Below are positions 9,012-17,369 of a stretch of 64,000 bases of DNA, piece after piece. The stretch covers positions 5,642,001-5,706,000 of the forward strand of contig CP082844.1 in assembly GCA_019930625.1 (NCBI GenBank), given 5' to 3'. Position 1 is the stretch's first letter, and every line of letters begins with the position of its first letter. This stretch comes from Nocardia asteroides (lineage in GTDB: Bacteria; Actinomycetota; Actinomycetes; Mycobacteriales; Mycobacteriaceae). The notes beneath the pieces were generated by a model. That model ran no database searches and had not been told where the DNA came from. It saw nothing but the letters and a program-made list of their open reading frames with translations. The position numbers and the translations under genes are program-made.

Positions 9012-9842
9012 CTACTTCTCGCGCAGACCGTCCAGCGCCCTGCGCGCCTGCGATCTGGCGATCGAATCGAGTTCGTCCCGTCGCACGACGGGAGAGTCCT
9101 TCTCGCGCGTGAGGGATATCCTCACCCGGACCGAGACGTTGCCGTCCTGCACACAGACGACGTAGGTCATGTCCGCAACGAGGTCTCCTATGACTTCGGA
9201 GTACCAGTAGCCCTGAGCGCCGATTCCGATGACCGCACCGGAATCCGACTCCGGCGCGGGTGTGGCGACGTCGGCGTGTTTCCAATGATCGTAGAAGGGG
9301 GGAGCCGTACCGTTGGTGAATTGGGCCTCGACGCTCATCACGGCCTTGTTCAGAGAGAACTTTTCGACGGTCGCGCTGGTGTATTCGGCATCGCACCGCA
9401 GGCTGCCGCTCGAGTGGGCGGTCGGCCGGGTTTCCCGGTGCGTAGGAGCGCCTTTGGGCGTGGGTGACCACCTGGTCAACGGCGTGGGATCGACGAGGTC
9501 GCAGGCGTTGGTGATCGCATCCATCGAATAGGTTCGGGTCTCGCTGGCAGTGTCCGAGGCACCGGCGGATTCACCGCTACGGTCGCCACCGCTGAGGACG
9601 ATGCCGATAACCACACCGAGCGCGAGCATCACCACCAGCCCGAGTACACCGGCGATGATCAGACCTGTTCTGCCGTTGCGAGTCGGTGGAGGCCGATGCG
9701 ACGGTGCCGGACCGGGTCCATGGCCAGGCGGCACGGGAGGCATGCCCCAACCGGCGACCGGCGGTTCCGATTGCTGTGTAGCGGGATACACGCCGCCCGG
9801 CATCGGCGGCCGATCGCCATGCCCGTGCTGGGGATCGGTCAC
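9012..9842 (-). CDS. membrane-anchored secreted protein, paralogue B
   Basis: A 276-residue paralogue of the next gene. It has the same layout: a short proline-rich cytoplasmic tail, one helix (TGLIIAGVLGLVVMLALGVV), a low-complexity linker, and a surface domain beginning ITNACDLVDPTPLTRWSPTP with GIGAQGYWYSE. It ends ARRALDGLREK, matching ARKALAGLTQR in paralogue A. The cytoplasmic tail is shorter than in A. Both are predicted type II anchored proteins. The upstream flank carries only gene fragments, so the two genes appear to be their own transcription unit. Confidence 0.8.
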   Translation of the reverse strand: MTDPQHGHGDRPPMPGGVYPATQQSEPPVAGWGMPPVPPGHGPGPAPSHRPPPTRNGRTGLIIAGVLGLVVMLALGVVIGIVLSGGDRSGESAGASDTASETRTYSMDAITNACDLVDPTPLTRWSPTPKGAPTHRETRPTAHSSGSLRCDAEYTSATVEKFSLNKAVMSVEAQFTNGTAPPFYDHWKHADVATPAPESDSGAVIGIGAQGYWYSEVIGDLVADMTYVVCVQDGNVSVRVRISLTREKDSPVVRRDELDSIARSQARRALDGLREK

Positions 9843-9970
9843 CTCGTAGCCCCTCGATTCCGCAACGGACTTCTCCGTCGAACGGCATTCCCGAGCGGAT
9901 TATATTCCGCCACCACGTCACATGTGTCCGACCCCGTTGTGAGCCGGAACGACACGGTCCTGTGCGCGCG

Positions 9971-10045
9971 TCACACGCCGCCGCCCATGACGATGACTGC
10001 GATGGCGATGACAGCGGCAAGGGAGCCGCCGATGATTGACTGCAT
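9971..10045 (-). CDS. candidate 24-residue single-helix membrane peptide
   Basis: ATG at 10045 begins a 24-codon frame that is almost entirely one hydrophobic helix (IIGGSLAAVIAIAVIVMGGG) and ends at TGA. The upstream ribosome site is weak (ggtggcg). Such tiny membrane peptides exist as toxins or regulators. This one also lies against a truncated aldehyde dehydrogenase, so it could be chance. Confidence 0.3.
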   Translation of the reverse strand: MQSIIGGSLAAVIAIAVIVMGGGV

Positions 10046-10046
10046 A

Positions 10047-10287
10047 ATGAATCGCCACCAACGAGATGACCATCGCCCAGGAGGAGATCTTCGGCCCGGT
10101 GGCGACGGTGATCCCGTGCGACGGCCTGGATGAGGCGCTGCGGCTGGCCAACGCGACCCCGTACGGGCTGGCGGGCGGTGTCTGGACCAGGGATCTCAGT
10201 ACCGCGCACAAGGTGTCGCGGGGCATCACCGCGGGCACCGTGCGGGTGGTCTGCTACGGCGTCCTCGACCCGTTGCCAGACAGCTGA
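10047..10287 (+). pseudogene. aldehyde dehydrogenase C-terminal fragment
   Basis: The frame reads ATNEMTIAQEEIFGPVATVI, then DEALRLANATPYGLAGGVWT and the HKVSRGITAGTV region. These are the conserved late segments of NAD-dependent aldehyde dehydrogenases. The expected ending (VNxYxxxDPxxPFGGxKxSG) is scrambled, and the catalytic Cys and Glu parts are absent. This is a clear remnant. Confidence 0.85.
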
Positions 10288-10413
10288 CACGGCGCGCTGG
10301 GCGTGGTCATAGAATCGGCAACTCAGGAGGTATCTGCAGGGCGACCTTGGCGGAATCGGTTCTCGCCCCGAACATCCCGTTCTGCGCCGCCGCCGGAATC
10401 GGAAGAGTCGCGT

Positions 10414-11310
10414 CTATGTGTTCGTGGTGGTCGTCCCGCAGCCGCCCGCGGCGGTGAACGGGTGGATCAGCTGGCGGGCGTAGTCGACCGGGTAATCGGG
10501 TTTGGCCGCCATGCCGAGGTGTTCGGAGGTGAAGCGCCGGCCGGGATCGTAGGAGTAGGTGCGGTAGAGGTGGTCCCAGAGCAGGGTGAACAGCCCGAAG
10601 TTCACGTCGCCGATACCGGCCCACTTGAGGTGATGGAAGCGGTGGCCCGCGTTGAGCGCGAGGACGTATCCGGCGGGACCGACACGGTAGTCGGCATTGG
10701 AATGCTGTAGCAGCAGCTGGATCGCGACGGCGAGGGCGAGGACGGAGGCCACGTCGACGGGCAGGCCGAGCAGGATCAGCGGCGCGACGCCCGCGGCCAT
10801 CTCGACGGTCTGGTGGACGGGATGTTTCATCAGGCCGTTGAGTCCGTAGAACCGGGTGACGCTGTGGTGCACGGCGTGGAATCGCCACAGCAGCCCGATC
10901 TTGTGACTGGCCAGATGCACCGTGGTGATGCCGAAGTCGGCGATCAGTACGGCAAGGAGGACCTGTCCGGCGAAGGGCAGCTCGCCGGGCCAGATCCGCG
11001 CGCTCGGGACGATCGCGGCCAGCAGCGGAATGGCGGCGACACTGATCAGGATCAGGGTTTCGTTGACCATCGCGTGGATGCGGTCGCGGCGACTGTCGCC
11101 GAGGTCGTGGTTCCAGCCCTGCTCGTACGGGATGATCCGTTCGGCCAGAAACGAGGCTGCGATCGCCGAGGCCAGGATCGCGAGGAGCCAGTATTTCGGG
11201 GCGCTGGCAGCCGAGAGGGCGATTCCGAGTCCGTTGAGCCCGAGCAGCATGAACGGTACATAGGCATACCGCGTGATCCGTTGTGCCGTCAACAGTATGG
11301 TCGTGTGCAT
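10414..11310 (-). CDS. sterol desaturase/fatty acid hydroxylase family membrane protein
   Basis: About 298 residues with several hydrophobic helices and the family's histidine clusters: HLASHKIG (HxxxH), RFHAVHHSV (HxxHH) and GHRFHHLKW (HxxHH), plus an extra His in QHSNADY. These ligate a di-iron centre, and the enzymes hydroxylate or desaturate lipids at the membrane. The ATG at 11310 is used; an in-frame GTG about 24 bases upstream is an alternative. The AraC-type gene 47 bases upstream in the same direction probably controls or is co-transcribed with it. Substrate unknown. Confidence 0.85.
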   Translation of the reverse strand: MHTTILLTAQRITRYAYVPFMLLGLNGLGIALSAASAPKYWLLAILASAIAASFLAERIIPYEQGWNHDLGDSRRDRIHAMVNETLILISVAAIPLLAAIVPSARIWPGELPFAGQVLLAVLIADFGITTVHLASHKIGLLWRFHAVHHSVTRFYGLNGLMKHPVHQTVEMAAGVAPLILLGLPVDVASVLALAVAIQLLLQHSNADYRVGPAGYVLALNAGHRFHHLKWAGIGDVNFGLFTLLWDHLYRTYSYDPGRRFTSEHLGMAAKPDYPVDYARQLIHPFTAAGGCGTTTTNT

Positions 11311-11357
11311 GCGTTGAGCGTGCTGGCTCGACACCCCATCCGGCTTGAACGATTCGG

Positions 11358-12164
11358 CTATCGCGAATCGTTGTTCCAGGACAGGTTCCGGCTCAGCGCC
11401 GAGGGCGGCAGGCCGAAGGTCTCCCGGCAGGTGCGAGTCAGGTGCGCGCTGTCGGCGAACCCGGCGGCGTGCGCGGCGGTGGTGAGGTCCGCGCCGCCGA
11501 CCACCGCGTCCCTCGCGATCATCAGCCGCAACCAGAGCACGTAGCGGCGCAGCGGCAGCCCGACCTGAGCGGTGAAAAGATGTGTCAGTCTGCTCGCCGA
11601 AATGCCAACGCGAGCGGCGAGATCGGCGGTGCGAACGGTCCCGGAGGCGACGACAACCGGCAGGCAGTGCAGCGCGGAGGCCACCGCCGGGTGACGGACG
11701 GCGTAGGAGACGGCCGTGCTGGGCGGCGCCAAGATCGCCATCAGTTCGGTGACGGCCGCGGCCACCGGCGCATCCTGATCGGGCAGGGACAGCGCCGGTC
11801 CGCCGGACCAGCCGGCGGTGTGGGCACGGTGCGTGGCGGCACGGCCGGCGGTGCTGTCCGGATCGAGGAACACCGCGATACCTGCGGGGGCGCCGCGCAG
11901 AATGCGATGCGATGCATCGGCGGGGATGATCATGTGGGTACCGGTGCACTCGGCGTGGTCGCCGGCAACGGTGATCGGGCCCGCCCCGACTATCACCTGG
12001 ACGGCGTGGTGGGCGTGGGTGCCGGTCGGGCCGATCGATCCGCTGAAGGCGAGCACGCCGGGACGCAGCAGGACCTCGCCGCGCCAGGGCTGCGGGCCGG
12101 TGCGCTCGTCAATGGTGGCGTCGGGAGCCTGCGTCCCGCATGCCGCCGAACGGAGTGGTGACAC
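11358..12164 (-). CDS. AraC-family regulator
   Basis: A 268-residue protein with an N-terminal cupin-like sensor (HAVQVIVGAGPITVAGDH) and a C-terminal AraC DNA-binding domain (RTADLAARVGISASRLTHLF, then TTAAHAAGFADSAHLTRTC and FGLPPSALSR). It precedes the sterol desaturase-type gene in the same orientation. Its first 56 bases overlap, in another frame, the tail of a multicopper oxidase remnant, showing that DNA was joined here. Confidence 0.88.
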   Translation of the reverse strand: MSPLRSAACGTQAPDATIDERTGPQPWRGEVLLRPGVLAFSGSIGPTGTHAHHAVQVIVGAGPITVAGDHAECTGTHMIIPADASHRILRGAPAGIAVFLDPDSTAGRAATHRAHTAGWSGGPALSLPDQDAPVAAAVTELMAILAPPSTAVSYAVRHPAVASALHCLPVVVASGTVRTADLAARVGISASRLTHLFTAQVGLPLRRYVLWLRLMIARDAVVGGADLTTAAHAAGFADSAHLTRTCRETFGLPPSALSRNLSWNNDSR

Positions 12165-12330
12165 CGTCGTAGCGTACGTGCAGCATCATCCCCTGTTGTG
12201 CGTGCGGCGGGTTGGTGCAGTGATTCATCCAGATGCCCGGATTCGATGCTCGAAACACGACTTCCCAGACTTCTCCGGGGCGAACATCGCGCCGCCGCGG
12301 CCGACCGGGGAATCACCGGAATGCGGGAAC
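12109..12330 (-). pseudogene. multicopper oxidase C-terminal remnant
   Basis: On the minus strand the frame reads RPGEVWEVVFRASNPGIWMN, then HCTNPPHAQQGMMLHVRYDG and a stop at 12109. This is the last copper-binding region of multicopper oxidases (normally HCHxxxHxxxGM; here the second ligand His is Thr). All upstream cupredoxin domains are missing. It overlaps the start of the AraC gene. Confidence 0.8.
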
Positions 12331-12433
12331 GCTGCCGACTGCTCGGCGGTGAACTCGAAGCCGGGGCACGTCCAGGAGGCGGTTCGACGTAAGCGCTCAC
12401 CTGCCACTCGCCCCGATGGGATCGCACCGGTGA
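12294..12433 (+). pseudogene. sensor histidine kinase C-terminal remnant
   Basis: The frame has GITGMRERCRLLGGELEAGA followed, after a one-base shift, by FDVSAHLPLAPM and TGA at 12431-12433. This is the last part of a NarL-partner histidine kinase ATPase domain (GxxGMxERxxxLGG...). Everything upstream is gone. It directly precedes the truncated response regulator, so a two-component pair was present before deletion. Confidence 0.75.
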
Positions 12434-12461
12434 ATCCGACATCTCCGCGCCCACCATCAGG

Positions 12462-12872
12462 GTGCTGCTCGCCGACGACGAACGCCTCGTGCGGTCCGGT
12501 TCCAAAGTTCTCCCCGATTTGGAGGACGACAGCGCGGTGGTCGGCGAGGCCACCACGGGCGCCGAAGCCGTCGAATTGGCCCGCGCTACCCGCCCCGACG
12601 TGGCTCTGATGGATATCTGCATGCCATCGCTCGACAGGATCCACGCTACGGCCCGCATCGCCGAGCCCAACGGGCTGGAACGGGTGGAGGTCCTGATCCT
12701 CACCACCTGCGACACCGACGAGAACGTTGCCGAAGCCTTGCGGGCGGGCGCGAGCGGATTCCTGCTCAAAGACGCGCGACCCGCCGAACTGCTGCACGCC
12801 ATCCGGGTGATCGCCGACGGCGACGCCCTGCTGGTCGTCATCGCCTACCAGACCGGGCTGACCCAGCCCTAG
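12462..12872 (+). pseudogene. NarL-type response regulator, receiver only
   Basis: The receiver domain is well preserved: acidic pocket VLLADDERLV, phospho-acceptor Asp in VALMDICMP, conserved Thr in ILTTCDTDENV, and Lys in GFLLKDA. After IADGDALL the LuxR-type DNA-binding domain should begin, but the frame runs into 12 unrelated residues and stops. The GTG at 12462 is the only plausible start in frame, though codons upstream also look coding. Without an output domain it cannot be a normal regulator. Confidence 0.8.
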
Positions 12873-13030
12873 CTGCGGCAGCCCGCGACGGCGATCGCAT
12901 TCGTCCGGCACAACCGCCACGCGGCTCGGTCCTCGTCGATGTCCGCGCGGCTACGACCTCCCGCGCAGACGTTTGCGATCTGCGTACGCGGATCGACGTA
13001 GACAGTGCCGACCGCTGACGGGCGCGGGAC
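12873..13030. other. spacer with a possible minus-strand fragment
   Basis: On the minus strand the sequence reads VYVDPRTQIANVCAGG and then DIDEDRAAWRLCRTNAIAVA before a stop near 12869. It looks like the end of some secreted protein, but I cannot name it. Confidence 0.25.
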
Positions 13031-14089
13031 GTGCCCACCGGATCGAGAATCGATGGCGTGAGAGGCAAAGTTCCACTGCGAGTTCGCATTCTGTCCGCGC
13101 TTACCACCGAGCCGGACTGGGATTCGATCACCCCCGAACAGATCATCGAGGTACGTGAGGCTCAGGCCCACAAGCGCCGCTCGGCACTGGGCAGACTGGT
13201 CACCGGCAAGCCTGATCAGCGCGCACGCATCACCACGCACACACTCGATTTCCCTCAGCGACGCGTGGACGTGCGGGTCTACCGGCCCGAACGGGAAGAC
13301 TCGGCGCTGCCTTTGATCATTGCGTTCCACGGCGGCGGATTCCTCGGCGGTGCACCGGATCAGGACGATTGGCTGCTCGGGCACTTGGCGGCGAACCTTC
13401 CGGCCGTGGTCACCTCCGTCGACTACCGGTTGGCCCCCGAACATCGGATCGGCGCATTCGTCGAAGACGCCCACGACGCCGCGGTCCAGCTGGCCGAATC
13501 AGCCCCGGCGTTCTGCGCGGACCCCGCCCGAATCGCCCTGCTGGGCGCCAGCGCGGGAGCCACGCTCGCGGCGCTCACTGCGATCCACGCCCGCGAACTC
13601 GGGCTGGCGGTACGGGCGCAGGTGCTGATAAATCCGCAACTCGATTGGACCGACCGTATATTCGACTATCGCTCGTTCACCGAGAACGCGGACGCACCGA
13701 GCCCGACGCCGGCCTTCTGCCGTGCCATGCTGCGTTTCGCGATTCCCGAACCGTTCGATCGCACGACGATCACCCCCCTGCTGCGTGACGACCTCGCGGG
13801 GGCGGCCCCGGCGCTCATCCAAGCCGCGGGGCTGGACCCGCTGGCGGACCAGGCCCCGGCCTACGCCGACCGCCTGCGGCAGGCGGGCGTCGACGCGACG
13901 CTGACGCACTATCCGGAGGCGGTGCACGCCTTCCTTTCCATGCCCGGACTGGTTCCCGCGGCCCGGCCGGCCCGCGCCGAGATCCTCGGTTACCTCCGCA
14001 CCCACCTGCTGGCACGGCCCGGCGAGCAGACGTGCCCGCCTCAGTCGCCGAACCCGTCGGCGATCTGGCGGGCTCACGCCGGTTCGTGA
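13031..14089 (+). CDS. alpha/beta hydrolase, hormone-sensitive-lipase-type esterase
   Basis: A 352-residue GTG-start protein of the HSL (type IV) esterase family. It has the oxyanion loop IAFHGGGFLGG, nucleophile elbow LLGASAGATL, acid in AAGLDPLADQ and catalytic His in YPEAVHAFLS, all in the normal order and spacing. The last 30 residues are proline/arginine-rich and may be a replaced tail. Probably a cytoplasmic carboxylesterase; substrate unknown. Confidence 0.9.
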   Translation: MPTGSRIDGVRGKVPLRVRILSALTTEPDWDSITPEQIIEVREAQAHKRRSALGRLVTGKPDQRARITTHTLDFPQRRVDVRVYRPEREDSALPLIIAFHGGGFLGGAPDQDDWLLGHLAANLPAVVTSVDYRLAPEHRIGAFVEDAHDAAVQLAESAPAFCADPARIALLGASAGATLAALTAIHARELGLAVRAQVLINPQLDWTDRIFDYRSFTENADAPSPTPAFCRAMLRFAIPEPFDRTTITPLLRDDLAGAAPALIQAAGLDPLADQAPAYADRLRQAGVDATLTHYPEAVHAFLSMPGLVPAARPARAEILGYLRTHLLARPGEQTCPPQSPNPSAIWRAHAGS

Positions 14090-14256
14090 AAGGGCACCGT
14101 TCCCGTTCGGGCGAGCGGGCCGACATGCGTAGTCGCTCGTGCCCGCGAGTGCGGTGTGCCGACTCCGGCCGCCGGTTGAGGGCTATACGGCCGGTCGGCG
14201 AATCGGCCATACCCGGCACCTTCCTTTCGTCCAACCCATTACATGAGAGGCGTTCT

Positions 14257-14817
14257 ATGCGATATACGACAACCGGTCCAGGCGTGCGGATCGCCGTACG
14301 ACGCGCGATTTCGGCGCTGCTGGTCGCCGGATGCGCGGTACCGGTCGCAGGAGTGGCAGCGGCGGAGCCGGTGGCTTCGAGCGGCCCCGGAACTATCGTG
14401 TCGTCCCGCTCGCTGGAGGCGACCGAACTCATTCCCGCGGCGGGCGAGGGGTATCGGCTCGTCTGTCGAACCACCGGCCGCGACGGCGAGCCGGCGGCGC
14501 CCTTCGTGCGCGTGAGTTCTGCCTGTGATGAGCATGGCCAGCGGATGTATCACTGACCATCGAGGGCTCGACGTTGCCGCGTACACGGCACGCGCTACAG
14601 CTTCGAACTGGGGAATGACGATGCGTCCAAGACTGTTTCACGAACGTGGGTCCGCGGACACGGACACGCCACCCCCGTGAGTTCGTGCAACAGCCGAGTG
14701 GCCTACGGGCGCAATCCGTTTGCCGGCGTTACCATCACTGGCGATACATGCAGGTACGTCTCGAGGTGTAGCGTCCACGTCAGCGGGACGACGCAGTCGC
14801 CGATCGAAGGCCTTTGA
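14257..14817 (+). pseudogene. secreted lipase-like protein, interrupted
   Basis: The first 99 codons encode a signal peptide (RRAISALLVAGCAVPVAGVA ending AAAEP) and a start resembling secreted actinobacterial lipases (SLEATELIPAAGEGYRLVCR, TTGRDGEPAA). The frame then breaks and stops at 14554-14556. In the same frame, after the stop, coding-like sequence continues: GTRYSFELGNDDASKTVSRT, YGRNPFAGVTITGDTCRYVS, ending at 14815-14817. That second part is cysteine-bearing and secreted-looking but not lipase-like, so two genes may have been joined. A gagagg site precedes the ATG at 14257. Confidence 0.55.
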
Positions 14818-14892
14818 TTCTGGAAACCTATTGCGGCACTGGGGGTTTGATCTAAATTATCGAAGTGGGTCGTGAATATTCTGGAGTGAGGT

Positions 14893-15108
14893 GGTGTGTG
14901 CGGTGAGCTGGAGACTGGCGGCCTGGATCCGCGAACGCATAGCCAACACGATGGCCAAGCACGCCAATGACATTGCTTCAGTGCGGGAAGTACCGATGCG
15001 GCAGACCGCGCACGAACTGGAGCAGACCCTGATCACGACGCACGACAAGGATCTCGACGGCAGACGTCAGCTCCAAAACGCCGGTGCCGAAACAGATCAC
15101 CACAGCAC
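14893..15108 (+). repeat. 216-bp direct repeat, copy 1
   Basis: Matches 16105-16320 at 215 of 216 bases; the only difference is G at 15083 versus A at 16295. It begins one base before the GTG start of the HIT-like gene and ends within the linker, so it encodes the complete N-terminal module and nothing else. Confidence 0.97.
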
Positions 15109-15805
15109 CGTGCCGCGTGATCCGGATACGTCCGACCAGCGGCGTTCCACACTGTCGGTGCCCGCTTGGAAATGGGATGAGAAGAACGTGATTCGGCGAT
15201 GGGACGATGCGGTGGCGGTGTACCCGAACAACCCCGTCGTAGAGGGGCACGTCATGGTCGTTGCCATCGGGCCGTCGGGTGCTTCCGTCGACAAGAGAAT
15301 GGTTTACGCTGCCGAACTCGCTCGCACGATGTCATCTGCCAACATCATCACCTCCCGCCGCGGGTTGAACTCCGATTTCGGGCCAATGCACGTCATCCCA
15401 CGCGAATTCGGTGACGGCCTACCGCTCTGGGCCGAGGGGCACGAGGCACACCCACTCAGACCTTTGACCAAGGAGAATTGCGTATTCGATCGCATCGTCG
15501 AGGGTCGTGCGCCCGCCACCATTCTCAGACGCTGGAAGGACGCCATCGCGATCGTGCCGCTGAATCCGATCGCTGAAGGCAAGCACCAACTGATAATGCC
15601 TACTGAGCACATACCCAATGCCGCTGCGGACCCGCAGGCCGCTGGCGCCATGATGGCCCATGTGGTAGAGCAGACCCGCCACATGGAGAATGTCGACATG
15701 GTCACCTCGAAGGGAGGGCCTGCAACTCAAACTATCGACCACGAGCATCTGCATGCCCTCGAGCGTGAAGAAGGCGACGGGTTCGTGTGCATGACCAACG
15801 GCTGA
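14894..15805 (+). CDS. shared N-terminal module fused to tandem HIT-like domains
   Basis: A 303-residue protein. Residues 1-70 are a helical module (WRLAAWIRERIANTMAKHAN ... TAHELEQTLITTHDKDLDGR) that is repeated almost exactly at the start of the gene at 16106. A linker leads to two HIT-like halves. The first (RWDDAVAVYPNNPVVEGHVM, ending GPMHVIPREFGDGLP) has lost two of the three histidines. The second (CVFDRIVEGRAPATILRRW ... QTIDHEHLHALEREEGDGF) keeps the HxHxH nucleotide-hydrolase/transferase motif. HIT enzymes act on nucleotide-phosphate esters. The GTG at 14894 is the first shared codon; GTG at 14903 is an alternative after the gagtgagg site. I infer an effector-type protein, role unproven. 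Confidence 0.75.
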   Translation: MCAVSWRLAAWIRERIANTMAKHANDIASVREVPMRQTAHELEQTLITTHDKDLDGRRQLQNAGAETDHHSTVPRDPDTSDQRRSTLSVPAWKWDEKNVIRRWDDAVAVYPNNPVVEGHVMVVAIGPSGASVDKRMVYAAELARTMSSANIITSRRGLNSDFGPMHVIPREFGDGLPLWAEGHEAHPLRPLTKENCVFDRIVEGRAPATILRRWKDAIAIVPLNPIAEGKHQLIMPTEHIPNAAADPQAAGAMMAHVVEQTRHMENVDMVTSKGGPATQTIDHEHLHALEREEGDGFVCMTNG

Positions 15806-16104
15806 GCTCGATGCACCACACTTGCCGCTCGCCAGGACGACCGGTTCGTCGTCCAATAACGCCGGGACGGCCGCACGTGGCCAGCTCAGCTACGTTCGGC
15901 CGCCTGACTCGGTTTTCATCGGCTGGGAATGAACGCCTCAGGCTTTGGCATACTCTGACACGCCGTTGATCATAGTGGGCACAAGGAAACCCGGGGCCGA
16001 ACCTGCCACGCCATCGGCACGAGCGCCGCAGAACGAAGGGAACATGGTGCAGCGCAGTCCAGGGGGTATGGGCGAATCCTGTATGCCGCTACACGACACA
16101 GCGG
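15806..16104. other. spacer between module genes
   Basis: No gene recognised. The bases just before the second module copy (16050-16104) show no similarity to those before the first, and no ribosome site is obvious, so the 5' module seems to have been copied without its own leader. Confidence 0.5.
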
Positions 16105-16320
16105 GGTGTGTGCGGTGAGCTGGAGACTGGCGGCCTGGATCCGCGAACGCATAGCCAACACGATGGCCAAGCACGCCAATGACATTGCTTCAGTGCGGGA
16201 AGTACCGATGCGGCAGACCGCGCACGAACTGGAGCAGACCCTGATCACGACGCACGACAAGGATCTCGACGGCAGACGTCAGCTCCAAAACGCCAGTGCC
16301 GAAACAGATCACCACAGCAC
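16105..16320 (+). repeat. 216-bp direct repeat, copy 2
   Basis: See copy 1 at 14893-15108: same length, one substitution. The two copies lie in the same orientation 1,212 bases apart, so homologous recombination between them would delete or swap the HIT-like C-terminus. Confidence 0.97.
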
Positions 16321-17293
16321 TGCCTCCGGCCACCCGGGTGGGTCAGGAGGCGAGGTCGTGACCTCCGGTATCACGAAGGATGACTTTCCATTCCCAGGCC
16401 GCGCGGATACTTTCGCCAGGCCGCTGAGCGAATCGGACAGGGCAGAGCTTGAGGGAAGGAAGGAGTTCGCCGGATGGCACGCTACCGCGGCGAATGCCGG
16501 GGTAGCCCGCCTGCGCGCATTGGGCCCACGACCGACCGCGGCCCAATGGCGGGCGGAGTACGGGACCTTGATCGATCAGCGAGCTGAACAAGGAGTTGCG
16601 CAATTCGGCCAGGACCACACAACTGGCAAAGAACGGTTCCAGATCCCGATCACCGACGAATCGCCGAACCGCGACCAGATCGGGAGTACCGGCAGGCTGC
16701 GCGCCGGGTCGGTGTGGAGTGACGAGGCGCAGGCGTGGGTCGGGGGAGAACCGACGCCGGCAAGCAGAACCTTCGAGGAAGCCGGTCAACGCGCGAAGGA
16801 ACGGTTCGCGGCCGAGGAGGTGACCGGCGACGTGCTGCAGAATCGAGTGCGGCTTTCCGACGGGTCGGAGGTCGACGGCAACCAGATCGTCACTGGTGAG
16901 GCTGCCGAGCAGATCGCACTCGAACTCAAAGCCCAAGTTGCGGCTCGAGGCATCGACGTCAGTACATTTGAAACCAAAGGCGAGGACCTCTCGTTCACGA
17001 TCACGGCAAAAGCAGCCGACCGAGAACGGATCCTTCAGGATGCGTTCGACCAGCTCGGCAGACCCGAAAAGCTGACCATCCACACGTGGGCGGACAACGC
17101 CTACAAGCTTTTCCAGGCACCCGAGAATAAGCGCGGATCCGATTCGGTTATCAGAACCTTCATAGCCGAAACCGGCGAATATGATTTGGGGCGGGTGCCG
17201 AAATTCCCACACGATATCGACCTCCGCGCGAACACGATGAGCCAATCGGACTTCGTGAATTATCTCGTGGAGTACGACGCGGAACACGGATAA
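16106..17293 (+). CDS. shared N-terminal module with unrecognised C-terminal domain
   Basis: A 395-residue protein. Residues 1-72 are the repeated helical module; the remaining 320 residues are unrelated to the HIT-like gene. The middle contains NAGVARLRALGPRPTAAQW and an alternating charged/hydrophobic region. The C-terminal third has LSFTITAKAADRERILQDAF, HTWADNAYKLFQAPENKRGS and a final DFVNYLVEYDAEHG. I do not recognise the domain. The arrangement (constant head, variable tail, strand neighbour with the same head) is like polymorphic toxin families. GTG at 16106 is the first shared codon; GTG at 16115 is possible. Confidence 0.7.
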   Translation: MCAVSWRLAAWIRERIANTMAKHANDIASVREVPMRQTAHELEQTLITTHDKDLDGRRQLQNASAETDHHSTASGHPGGSGGEVVTSGITKDDFPFPGRADTFARPLSESDRAELEGRKEFAGWHATAANAGVARLRALGPRPTAAQWRAEYGTLIDQRAEQGVAQFGQDHTTGKERFQIPITDESPNRDQIGSTGRLRAGSVWSDEAQAWVGGEPTPASRTFEEAGQRAKERFAAEEVTGDVLQNRVRLSDGSEVDGNQIVTGEAAEQIALELKAQVAARGIDVSTFETKGEDLSFTITAKAADRERILQDAFDQLGRPEKLTIHTWADNAYKLFQAPENKRGSDSVIRTFIAETGEYDLGRVPKFPHDIDLRANTMSQSDFVNYLVEYDAEHG

Positions 17294-17369
17294 CGCCTCG
17301 GCCACTACCATTGCAGCAGGCCTTCCCGTTACTTCCACACAGTACCTGCCGTTGGAATGATTCGCGCGC

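Noticed and set aside
14893..16320. Direct repeats as insertion-sequence ends or phage attachment sites
   Set aside because: They are coding, 216 bp long, in frame with start codons, and the DNA between them encodes a normal gene with no recombinase or transposase.
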